Positions 1 through 5,868 of a stretch of 15,054 nt of DNA are shown piece by piece. The stretch is from Opitutia bacterium UBA7397 (GTDB taxonomy: Bacteria > Verrucomicrobiota > Verrucomicrobiia > Opitutales > UBA953). The DNA lies in the NCBI GenBank assembly GCA_002470605.1, contig DKND01000100.1, positions 1 to 15,054 on the forward strand, given 5' to 3'. The position numbers and the translations under genes are program-made. Within the stretch, counting starts at the first letter, position 1. Each line of letters opens with the position of its first letter. Under the pieces are notes generated by a model. The model ran no database searches. It worked only from the letters and a program-made list of their open reading frames with translations, and was not told the DNA's origin.

Positions 1-480
1 GTCGACCGTGAAATCATGCGTTACCTGACCCTCTTTGGTCCCATGGGCAGTGACGTTCGGCTGCTCTTGGCCGCGCGCGATATCGGGCATGACCTCGAGC
101 GCATCGCGGATGAAGCTTCGGTCATTGCAAAGCGTAGCTTGGTTATTTCCGAACGTGGGCCTCTGAAGAACTTTCTGCACGTGCCCCAAGAAGGCGTCAT
201 TGCCTGTGAGGTCTTACGTCTGGCGCTTGATAGCTTCATCGAAGGCGACCTCGATAAGGCCCGCTTGGTGCTTAAGCGTGACGCCGAAATCGATACGCTT
301 AACCGGCTGAATTATGAGGAGCTTTTTGGGCAGTCGGGGGACAATGCGAAGGTCTCGGCTTCTCACGTTGAGCTGATCTTTATTTCTAAGGCCCTCGAGC
401 GTATCGGCGATCACTCCAAGAATATCGCCGAACAGGTCATCTTCCTGCTCTCCGGCGAGGACGTCCGCCACGCGCGATAA
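1..480 (+). CDS. phoU: PhoU-family phosphate signalling protein, C-terminal part (5' end outside window)
   Basis: The frame is open from base 1 to a TAA at 478-480, giving 159 visible residues. The in-frame ATG at 16 is internal, because the family match already runs across the window edge. Two helical repeats typical of PhoU are seen: a segment ending in HDLERIADEASVIAKRS (about residues 30-46) and a C-terminal segment with KALERIGDHSKNIAEQVIFL. These E-R-I-x-D-(E/H) signatures are the metal-binding helices of PhoU, and the ending GEDVRHAR also fits the family. PhoU is a cytoplasmic regulator that links the Pst phosphate transporter to the PhoR/PhoB two-component system and holds it silent when phosphate is plentiful. 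The genes upstream are not visible, so pst or pho partners cannot be confirmed. The family call is strong; the exact role is inferred. Confidence 0.9.
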   Translation, partial: VDREIMRYLTLFGPMGSDVRLLLAARDIGHDLERIADEASVIAKRSLVISERGPLKNFLHVPQEGVIACEVLRLALDSFIEGDLDKARLVLKRDAEIDTLNRLNYEELFGQSGDNAKVSASHVELIFISKALERIGDHSKNIAEQVIFLLSGEDVRHAR

Positions 481-489
481 AAGTACCTC

Positions 490-517
490 TTGTCGGAGGG
501 CTTTCCTGTGGTATGAT
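490..517 (+). promoter_or_regulatory. Candidate sigma-70 promoter, possibly giving a leaderless mRNA
   Basis: TTGTCG (490-495) is followed after 16 bases by TATGAT (512-517), which is preceded by TGG and so forms an extended -10. The ATG of the next gene begins at 524, only six bases after the -10 box. Transcription would therefore start at or within a base or two of the start codon. There is no room for a Shine-Dalgarno site downstream of that start. Motif match only. Confidence 0.45.
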
Positions 518-523
518 GCGGGA

Positions 524-973
524 ATGGAAGTCGCACGTCGTCTCGGAGTCTTGATCCTCGAATGGGCATCGATCGCCTTGGGGGTCTTTGTCGCCGACCA
601 CTTCGGCTACTTGACCTACAAGGACGTCGGCACGCTGGCCGTCGTGGCGATCGTCATTGGAATTTTTAATTCCTTTCTGCGCCCCTTTCTTTTGGCGATC
701 TTCATGATTGTCTCGATTCCGATTCTTATCATCACCCTCGGCCTAGGCGCCTATCTGGTGCTTTTTTTGACGAATGGTGCCATTCTCGCGCTCACGGACA
801 GCCTGCTAAAAGATTTAACGGTGAACGCTTGGGCTATGGCAACTTTGACGATTTCCGTTACTTCTTGGGTGATTTCCTCTTCCGTCGGCATCGACCAGCT
901 CAAGCCGCTCCGCCGGGCCAATGAAGCCAAGGCCAACGCCCAGAAGGTCAAGGACGATGCCATCGACATCTGA
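524..973 (+). CDS. Phage holin family 4 / YvlD-like small membrane protein
   Basis: A 149-residue protein with four hydrophobic segments (roughly residues 8-28, 36-52, 55-86 and 103-122) and a charged, alanine- and lysine-rich tail (130-149). The motif GIFNSFLRPFL near residues 46-56 followed by PILIITLGLGAYLVLFLTNG (66-85) is the hallmark of the PF04020 phage_holin_4_2 / YvlD family. Members are widespread chromosomal inner-membrane proteins of unclear function, and the 'holin' name does not mean a phage origin. No phage gene is nearby. A candidate promoter ends six bases before the ATG, so this gene is probably transcribed separately from phoU. Its stop codon lies inside a 12-bp hairpin stem (967-994). 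The family is confident; the function is unknown. Confidence 0.85.
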   Translation: MEVARRLGVLILEWASIALGVFVADHFGYLTYKDVGTLAVVAIVIGIFNSFLRPFLLAIFMIVSIPILIITLGLGAYLVLFLTNGAILALTDSLLKDLTVNAWAMATLTISVTSWVISSSVGIDQLKPLRRANEAKANAQKVKDDAIDI

Positions 974-994
974 TTCGCTGCGGCGAATCAGATG
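967..994 (+). terminator. 12-bp perfect hairpin overlapping the stop codon
   Basis: Bases 967-978 pair perfectly with 983-994 around the four-base loop TGCG (979-982). The stem contains the last codon and the TGA stop (971-973) of the membrane protein gene. No T-run follows; the next bases are G-rich. It could be a terminator of a non-canonical type, an RNA stabiliser or a repetitive palindrome. The pairing is certain, the role is not. Confidence 0.5.
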
Positions 995-1103
995 AGGGCT
1001 AGGGTCAGGGACTGGGCTGGGCTCAGGTGTGTCCAGTCATCTCCTCGCTTTACCCTCTCATCGTTGGTTCAGGTGTATTTTACCTAGTCCTGGCCCTAGC
1101 CCT
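995..1103. repeat. Imperfect inverted repeat with G-quadruplex-prone left arm
   Basis: The left arm (995-1016) and the reverse complement of the right arm (1083-1103) share AGGGCTAGGG, then CAGG and ACT-GG, with two substitutions and a one-base gap over about 22 bases. The left arm and its continuation hold five GGG runs spaced by 3, 3, 3 and 2 bases (996-1020), a classic G-quadruplex pattern. The spacer carries a direct repeat TCAGGTGT (1023-1030 and 1069-1076). No reading frame of note is present. It fills most of the gap between the membrane protein and the aminotransferase. Confidence 0.6.
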
Positions 1104-1168
1104 GTCTCTGGCCCTTTCACTCAGTCTTGCCAATCTGCCCGGAGTCCTTTGCGTGGGGGCTCCACGCC

Positions 1169-2359
1169 ATGTCGAATCCTGCTCTCTCCTCCTGGGCCCG
1201 TAACGTCGCCCCGTCTCCGACCCTCGCCGTCGATGCCAAGGCGAAGGCCCTCAAGGCCGCCGGCAAGGACGTCGTCGGCTTCGGCGTCGGCGAACCCGAC
1301 TTCGATACTCCTCAGTTCATCAAGGACGCATGCGCCAAGGCCCTGGCCGATGGTCAGACCAAGTATGCGCCGACACCTGGCATTCCCGCTTTAAGAAAGG
1401 CCATCGCCGAGGATTACACCCGTCGCGGATTCACCGGTATCGCCGATGCCAACGTCGTCGTCTCTCCGGGAGGCAAGATGTCCTGCTATCTCGCCATCCT
1501 CGCTACCATCAGCACGGGCGACGAAGTCATCATCCCGGCCCCCTATTGGGTGAGCTACCCTGAGATGGTGAAACTCGCCGGCGGTACGCCCGTCGTCGTC
1601 AACGCCGAGGACGTCACCGGCTTCAAGATCACCCCGGCCCAGCTGACCGCCGCGCTCACCCCGAAGACGCGTATGGTTGTCATCAACAGCCCATCAAACC
1701 CGACTGGTGCCGTCTACTCCCGCGCCGAGCTCGAAGCCCTCGTGGCCATCTGTGTGAAGGCCAACGTCTGGATCATGTCCGACGAAATCTACGAGAACCT
1801 CGTTTACGACGGCCAGACGACCTGCAGTCCGGCGACCTTCTCGCCCGAAGCCGCCCGCCTAACCATCACCGTTTCCGGCTACGCCAAGAGCTACTCCATG
1901 ACCGGCTGGCGTCTCGGCACCCTCGTCGCCTCCGACAAGACCCTTGCCGCCGCCGTAGCCGACCTCCAGAGCCAGATCTCGTCCAACGCCACCACCTTCG
2001 CGCAGTTTGGCGCCCTCGCGGTGCACCAGCACCCCGACAAGGCCAAGGCCTCGCTCGCCGAGATGGGCGCCGTCTTCAATAAGCGCCGCCTGAACCTCCT
2101 CGCCGGCCTCAACGCCATCCCCGGCCTGACCTGCTACCGTTCGCAGGGCGCCTTCTACCTCTTCCCGAACATCAAGTCGTTCGGCCTGAGCTCTACGCAA
2201 TTCGCTGATCGCCTGCTCGAAGAAGAACTCATGGCCGTCGTCCCCGGTTCCGCGTTCGGTTCCGAAGGCTATATCCGCCTCAGCTACGCGACCTCTGACC
2301 AGGTCATCGCCCAGGGTCTTGAGCGCCTCGCCCGTTTCTGCGCCAAACTGAAGAAGTAA
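1169..2359 (+). CDS. Class I/II pyridoxal-phosphate aspartate aminotransferase
   Basis: A 396-residue cytosolic enzyme of fold type I that transfers the amino group of aspartate (or a related amino acid) to 2-oxoglutarate. It shows the full AspC-Ib/prephenate aminotransferase layout: GVGEPDFDTP near residues 39-48, KYAPTPG substrate loop, the cofactor-stacking W127 in APYWVSYPEM, SPSNPTG with N177, SDEIYE with D205 and Y208, the Schiff-base lysine K240 in SGYAKSYSMTGWRLG, R248 for phosphate binding, and a C-terminal YIRLSYATS carrying the substrate-carboxylate arginine. The ATG at 1169 is chosen because family members begin just before the S-x-R/W-A-x-x-x-x-PSPT segment; an in-frame TTG at 1127 would add 14 unlike residues. 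It may also act as a glutamate/aspartate-prephenate aminotransferase, which sequence alone cannot settle. It stands alone and ends eight bases before an inverted-repeat element. Confidence 0.93.
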   Translation: MSNPALSSWARNVAPSPTLAVDAKAKALKAAGKDVVGFGVGEPDFDTPQFIKDACAKALADGQTKYAPTPGIPALRKAIAEDYTRRGFTGIADANVVVSPGGKMSCYLAILATISTGDEVIIPAPYWVSYPEMVKLAGGTPVVVNAEDVTGFKITPAQLTAALTPKTRMVVINSPSNPTGAVYSRAELEALVAICVKANVWIMSDEIYENLVYDGQTTCSPATFSPEAARLTITVSGYAKSYSMTGWRLGTLVASDKTLAAAVADLQSQISSNATTFAQFGALAVHQHPDKAKASLAEMGAVFNKRRLNLLAGLNAIPGLTCYRSQGAFYLFPNIKSFGLSSTQFADRLLEEELMAVVPGSAFGSEGYIRLSYATSDQVIAQGLERLARFCAKLKK

Positions 2360-2367
2360 TATCAGCT

Positions 2368-2406
2368 AGGGGACACGTGGGCACGGTGACACGTGGACAT
2401 GGGGGA
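2368..2406 (+). repeat. Left 39-bp inverted-repeat arm, two 16-bp CACGTG units
   Basis: The arm contains two tandem 16-base units (2372-2387 and 2388-2403) that agree at 13 of 16 positions. Each has a CACGTG palindrome (2374-2379 and 2390-2395). Directly inside it lies a G-rich tract (2401-2423) with four runs of three to five G. Confidence 0.85.
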
Positions 2407-2424
2407 GGGAAGGGGGAGGCGGGA

Positions 2425-2826
2425 TCATCTCCCGTCTGCTTCTTCACGGGCTTTCCGCATCTTGATGGTGCCCCCCAGCAGGCGGGCGACTTCGTCAAGC
2501 TGTGCCGCTATTTGGCCGACCACTGGCTGGGGGATGATGCCGATGGCCTCGGCGATACTCAGCTGTGTCTCGAGTTCAGCGAGCGAGCCGCGGGCGATGA
2601 GGAGGAAGCGTAGGGCATCTTTATTGGTCCCTCGCTCGTCGCCTTCGGCGATATTTGAAGGGATAGAGACCGCTGAACGCATGATCTGATCCGACAGTCC
2701 GCGATGTCGTTCGAAGGATGGAGTCATGCAGAGGCGATAGGCTTCGGTCGCGAGCGATCGTGATTTCTGCCAGACGACGAGATCACGATAAGAGTTAACT
2801 TTGCCAAGAGGTTTGGGAGTATTCAT
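2425..2826 (-). CDS. Four-helix-bundle protein (23S rRNA intervening-sequence protein / Avd-like family)
   Basis: A 133-residue soluble protein. The family signature is clear: YRDLVVWQKSRSLATEAYRL (residues 13-32), ERHRGLSDQIMRSAVSIPSNIAEG (39-62), RFLLIARGSLAELETQL (73-89) and a final helix to about 125. These match the TIGR02436/PF05635 family at its usual length. Members are encoded inside intervening sequences of 23S rRNA genes in some bacteria and are structurally close to Avd, the positively charged pentameric accessory protein of diversity-generating retroelements, which binds nucleic acid. Their function outside DGRs is unknown. The gene is the only one between two 39-bp inverted repeats, which suggests that protein and repeats form one unit. 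No reverse transcriptase or template/variable repeat is present, so this is not a DGR. The start ATG at 2826 is the only one that gives the full first helix; no strong ribosome site precedes it. Confidence 0.92.
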   Translation of the reverse strand: MNTPKPLGKVNSYRDLVVWQKSRSLATEAYRLCMTPSFERHRGLSDQIMRSAVSIPSNIAEGDERGTNKDALRFLLIARGSLAELETQLSIAEAIGIIPQPVVGQIAAQLDEVARLLGGTIKMRKAREEADGR

Positions 2827-2879
2827 CGCCTAAGACCCTAGGGCAGGGCATCTTTTGCGCACCGCTTTCTTCACACGTT

Positions 2880-2906
2880 GAACACCTATTAACCGCTAAG
2901 GTGTTC
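2880..2906. promoter_or_regulatory. Short inverted repeat upstream of the four-helix-bundle gene
   Basis: GAACACCT (2880-2887) is the reverse complement of AGGTGTTC (2899-2906), with an 11-base, AT-rich spacer. It lies 54 bases upstream of the minus-strand start at 2826, inside the element. It could be an operator or a leader hairpin. The symmetry is certain, the role is a guess. Confidence 0.4.
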
Positions 2907-2917
2907 CCTTGCTAACA

Positions 2918-2956
2918 TCCCCCATGTCCACGTGTTACCGTGCCCACGTGCCCCCT
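2918..2956 (-). repeat. Right 39-bp inverted-repeat arm
   Basis: Reverse complement of the left arm, matching at 37 of 39 positions. It carries the same two CACGTG palindromes 16 bases apart (2929-2934 and 2945-2950). It ends five bases before the stop codon of the HAD gene, so it may also serve as that gene's transcription end. Confidence 0.85.
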
Positions 2957-2961
2957 GTTTC

Positions 2962-3570
2962 TTATGCTGGCTCCACCAAAATGCACTCCATCCCGGCGGC
3001 GTCGGCGGCTTCCTTGCCGCGCGGGCTGTCCTCGATGACGACGCAGTCGGCAGGTTTCAGACCAAGGCGGTCTGCCGCGGCGAGGAAGAGGTCGGGGTGC
3101 GGCTTGGAGCGCGCGGCGTCCTCGGCGGTGATGATGGCATCGAAGAGATGCGTGATGTCGATTTGTTTCAGCGTGGTGTACACGTGGTCGCGGCGACCTG
3201 CCGAAGCGACGGCGGTCTTATGGCCGAGCCCGCGGACGTAGTGGACGACGGCGACGACTTCGACTCGCGCGGTAACGTCCTTGGCGAGGTGCTCTTCAAG
3301 GAACTCATGGCCGTCGGCGAGCAGCTGCTCGACGTTGAGGTCGAAGCCAAAATCAGATCTTAAGCGCTTGCAGGTGTCGACGGCCGACATGCCGCCCATC
3401 GAGCAAAAGAGTGGCCATGGAAAATCGAACGGACGGCCGAGCTGCTTGCTAATGATGTGCGTCCAGCTGCGGTGGTGGATCCACATCGAGGCCGCCAGCG
3501 TGCCATCGCAGTCAAAAATCCATCCCGGCCGGGAGAGCAGGGCGGGGTCGAAGGGAATCATTTTGGACAT
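2962..3570 (-). CDS. HAD-superfamily phosphatase, YqaB / beta-phosphoglucomutase-like
   Basis: A 202-residue cytosolic hydrolase. All four HAD motifs are present: FDCDGTL with the nucleophile D20 and acid/base D22, S123 in VASAGRRD, K156 in ARSKPHPD, and VIEDSPRG with E180 and D181. A helical cap sits between residues 26 and 95, making it a subfamily I (C1-cap) enzyme. The segment HRSWTHII after motif I and the overall layout resemble E. coli YqaB (fructose-1-phosphate phosphatase) more than true phosphoglucomutases, so a sugar-phosphate substrate is likely but not proven. The start lies five bases after the ffh stop, so the two genes are probably co-transcribed, although no functional link is known. 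The gene ends five bases from the right arm of the inverted-repeat element. Confidence 0.85.
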   Translation of the reverse strand: MSKMIPFDPALLSRPGWIFDCDGTLAASMWIHHRSWTHIISKQLGRPFDFPWPLFCSMGGMSAVDTCKRLRSDFGFDLNVEQLLADGHEFLEEHLAKDVTARVEVVAVVHYVRGLGHKTAVASAGRRDHVYTTLKQIDITHLFDAIITAEDAARSKPHPDLFLAAADRLGLKPADCVVIEDSPRGKEAADAAGMECILVEPA

Positions 3571-3575
3571 GGCGA

Positions 3576-4946
3576 TCAGCGCATGCCGGGGAAGCCGCCG
3601 CCAGGCATGCCGCCGCGGCCGCCTCCCATCTGTCCCATGCGGCGCATAAGTTCCTTGCCCTTGCCACCCTTCATCATGCGCATCATCTCGCGCATCTGGG
3701 AGAATTGCTTGATTAGCGCATTGACGTCGCTGACTTGGGTGCCGGAGCCTTTGGCGATACGTAAGCGACGCGAACCATTGAGGATATCAGGGTTACGACG
3801 TTCCTTCTTCGTCATCGAAAGCACGATGGCTTCGGTTTTGCCGAGCATCTTTTCTTCTTTGGCGCCGACTTGCACGTTACCCATGCCGGGCATCATTTTC
3901 ATAATATCGCCCAGCGGCCCCATCTTTTTCATCTGCTGCATCTGCGAGAGGAAATCTTCGAGGTCGAAGTCCGACTTCTTCATTTTCTCGGCCAGACGTT
4001 CGGCTTCCTTGTGGTCGACGACTTCCTGGGCCTTTTCGACGAGGGAGACGACGTCGCCCATGCCCAGGATTCGCTGGGCCATGCGATCGGGGTGGAAAGC
4101 TTCGAAATCCGAAGATTTTTCACCCGTACCCATGTAACGAATCGGAACACCCGTGACGGATTTCATCGATAGGGCCGCGCCACCGCGGGCGTCGCCATCG
4201 AGCTTGGTCAGGATGATGCCAGTGAGGGGCGTGGACTCGTGAAATTTGGCGGCGACGTCGACGGCTTGTTGACCGAGAGCGGCGTCGGCGACGAGGAAGA
4301 CCTCGTGGGGTTGGAAGATTTCGCGCACGCGGCGGACTTCCTCCATCAGGTCGCCATCGATCTGTAGACGACCGGCGGTGTCGACGATGACGAGGTCGGC
4401 GGCACCCGCTTCAGCTTCCTTAACCAGGCGGCCCACCATCGAGGCGACGTCGGTCGCGGCCCGGTCGGCACGGAAATCGAAACCTTCATTCCGAGCCAGA
4501 GTTTCGAGTTGGTCGATGGCGGCGGGACGGCGTAAGTCAGCCGCGATCAGCGATGGCTTTCGGATACCTTCTTTTTTGACGAGGTATTTTGCGAGCTTCG
4601 CCGCGCTGGTGGTTTTGCCCGATCCCTGCAGGCCGACGAGCAGGATGCGGAGGGGGCGACGTGGGTTGATTGCCCGTTCGCCTTCGCCGAGAAGTTTGGT
4701 GAGTTCGTCGGAGACGATTTTAACGGCCATCTGGCCCGGGTTGACGGACTCGATGACTGCTTGCCCGAGGCAAGCGACCTTAACGCGTTCGGTGAAATCC
4801 TTGGCAACGTTGAGATTAACGTCCGCGGACATCAGTGCGGCCTGCACCTCGTTCAGGGCGGGCGTGATGTTTTCCTCGGAAAGCTTGGAGAGCCCACGGA
4901 GGTTGCGTAGGGCTTTGGATAGTTTATCGGTAAGGGAGGCGAACAC
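3576..4946 (-). CDS. ffh: Signal recognition particle protein Ffh (SRP54 GTPase)
   Basis: A full-length 456-residue protein that binds 4.5S/SRP RNA and signal sequences of nascent membrane and secreted proteins, and docks to FtsY at the membrane. The N domain covers about residues 1-90 with ALMSADVNLNV; the G domain has GLQGSGKT (105-112), DTAGR (189-193), TKLDG (247-251) and DARGGAALS (252-260). The methionine-rich M domain runs from about 325 to 435, including the RNA-binding stretch SGTQVSDVNALIKQF (401-415). A glycine/methionine/arginine-rich tail ends the protein, as in many Ffh. Translation starts at a GTG (4946), fixed by the conserved opening MFASLTDKL. A divergent MBL-fold gene begins about 120 bases upstream; I see no convincing -10/-35 pair in that gap. 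The HAD gene follows after five bases. Confidence 0.97.
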   Translation of the reverse strand: MFASLTDKLSKALRNLRGLSKLSEENITPALNEVQAALMSADVNLNVAKDFTERVKVACLGQAVIESVNPGQMAVKIVSDELTKLLGEGERAINPRRPLRILLVGLQGSGKTTSAAKLAKYLVKKEGIRKPSLIAADLRRPAAIDQLETLARNEGFDFRADRAATDVASMVGRLVKEAEAGAADLVIVDTAGRLQIDGDLMEEVRRVREIFQPHEVFLVADAALGQQAVDVAAKFHESTPLTGIILTKLDGDARGGAALSMKSVTGVPIRYMGTGEKSSDFEAFHPDRMAQRILGMGDVVSLVEKAQEVVDHKEAERLAEKMKKSDFDLEDFLSQMQQMKKMGPLGDIMKMMPGMGNVQVGAKEEKMLGKTEAIVLSMTKKERRNPDILNGSRRLRIAKGSGTQVSDVNALIKQFSQMREMMRMMKGGKGKELMRRMGQMGGGRGGMPGGGFPGMR

Positions 4947-5067
4947 GGAAGGGGAAGATGAACAAACTGGCAGTCAGGATGCAAGATTGCTCAGAAAAAA
5001 TAAGGCGGATGGCGGGGATTAATGGCTCTGACTTGCCAATCCGGGCGGGGTCGACAGGGTGCACCCC

Positions 5068-5859
5068 ATGGAAATCATCGTCATGGGCTGCGGCACTTCG
5101 CAGGGCGTCCCCTTGGTGGCGCATGACAATCCCGGCATCGACTTGCAGGACGAACGGAATTGGCGCAGCCGGACAAGTATCCATGTCGTCATCGAAGGGC
5201 ATCACGTTCAGGTCGACGCCGCCCCGGAATTCCGGATGCAGTGTCTTAAGAATGATATTCAAGCCGTGGATACCTTCATCCTGACGCATGGCCACGCCGA
5301 CCATGTGTTGGGGATGGATGACCTGAGGCAATTTTGCACCAATAAAGGGGGTGAGCCGATACCGGTCTTTACCACCCCGATCGGAATGGAGCGCATCCGC
5401 GCCATCTATCCCTACGCCATCGGTCGGCCGGCTGCGTCGGGGTATGTCGCCTTGGATCTCGACCTGATGCCACGGCGGCTCGTTCTACCGGGCGGCGGTA
5501 TCGTCAGTTCGACGATTCTGCCGCATGGTCAGGAGTCGACTTTGGGGCTGGTTTTCGAAGAGCCGTCCACCGGCGCGAAATTCACCTATTACACGGATTG
5601 TAAGAGTGTTCCACCGGAGGCGTTGGAATTAGGAAAGAACGCGGATCTCGCGATCCTGGACGGCTTGCGCCCTAATTATCATCCGACGCATATGTCGATC
5701 GATGAAGCCTGTGCGGCCTCTGTCGAACTCGATGCCAAGCGTTCGCTTATCACGCATATGACGTACCAGATTGACTATGCGATTTATACGGAAAAATTGC
5801 GGAGCACGTTTCCGAAAGTCGGCCTTTGTTACGACGGCTTGCGGATAACGTTGGAGTGA
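5068..5859 (+). CDS. Metallo-beta-lactamase-fold hydrolase, PhnP-like phosphodiesterase family
   Basis: A 263-residue enzyme with the opening MEIIVMGCGTSQGVP typical of the PhnP-type (phosphoribosyl 1,2-cyclic phosphate phosphodiesterase) branch. Predicted metal ligands are H74, H76, D78 and H79 in THGHADH, H153 in PHGQ, D177 in YYTDC and H230 in LITHMT; RPNYHPTHMS (about 201-210) is a further family motif. PhnP releases ribose 1,5-bisphosphate from a cyclic intermediate of phosphonate breakdown, but no phn gene is near, so the real substrate may be another phosphodiester. The cysteine-rich segment that many relatives have after the first motif is absent here. The ATG at 5068 is preferred over an in-frame GTG at 5059 because AGGG (5056-5059) sits eight bases before it and the family starts at this methionine. 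Confidence 0.85.
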   Translation: MEIIVMGCGTSQGVPLVAHDNPGIDLQDERNWRSRTSIHVVIEGHHVQVDAAPEFRMQCLKNDIQAVDTFILTHGHADHVLGMDDLRQFCTNKGGEPIPVFTTPIGMERIRAIYPYAIGRPAASGYVALDLDLMPRRLVLPGGGIVSSTILPHGQESTLGLVFEEPSTGAKFTYYTDCKSVPPEALELGKNADLAILDGLRPNYHPTHMSIDEACAASVELDAKRSLITHMTYQIDYAIYTEKLRSTFPKVGLCYDGLRITLE

Positions 5860-5868
5860 CGGACTTCC

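Larger units (their letters stand above)
2368..2956. mobile_element. Inverted-repeat element carrying a four-helix-bundle protein gene (IVS-like)
   Basis: The unit is about 589 bases long. Arms of 39 bases (2368-2406 and 2918-2956) pair with only two mismatches (2373/2951 and 2388/2936; the second would be a G-U pair in RNA). Between them lies a single minus-strand gene at 2425-2826. The element starts eight bases after the stop of the aminotransferase and ends five bases before the stop codon of the convergent HAD gene, so it occupies the whole convergent gap. A single gene of this family bounded by complementary arms is the known layout of intervening sequences inside bacterial 23S rRNA genes, but no rRNA sequence flanks this copy. 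No transposase and no clear target-site duplication are seen. Mobility is inferred, not shown. Confidence 0.6.

Noticed and set aside
524..973. Phage lysis gene or prophage remnant
   Set aside because: The holin-4_2 family is a common chromosomal membrane protein family, and no integrase, capsid or lysin gene is nearby.
1127..1168. TTG start for the aminotransferase
   Set aside because: It adds 14 residues not expected in the family; the ATG at 1169 gives the standard beginning.
1029..1394. Plus-strand open frame before and across the aminotransferase start
   Set aside because: Low-complexity serine/proline/arginine composition, an out-of-frame shadow of the repeat region and of the aminotransferase gene.
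2425..2826. Diversity-generating retroelement accessory gene avd
   Set aside because: No reverse transcriptase, template repeat or variable repeat is in the window; the protein only shares the family fold.
2360..2961. A genuine 23S rRNA intervening sequence or part of an rRNA operon
   Set aside because: The bases outside both repeat arms belong to the aminotransferase and HAD protein genes; no rRNA sequence is present.
2350..2970. Target-site duplication around the inverted-repeat element
   Set aside because: The bases next to the arms (ATCAGCT on the left, GTTTCTT on the right) do not match each other, so no duplication can be claimed.
4947..5067. Divergent promoters between ffh and the MBL gene
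   Set aside because: TTG-like -35 words occur on both strands, but none has a good -10 at suitable spacing, so no site is called.
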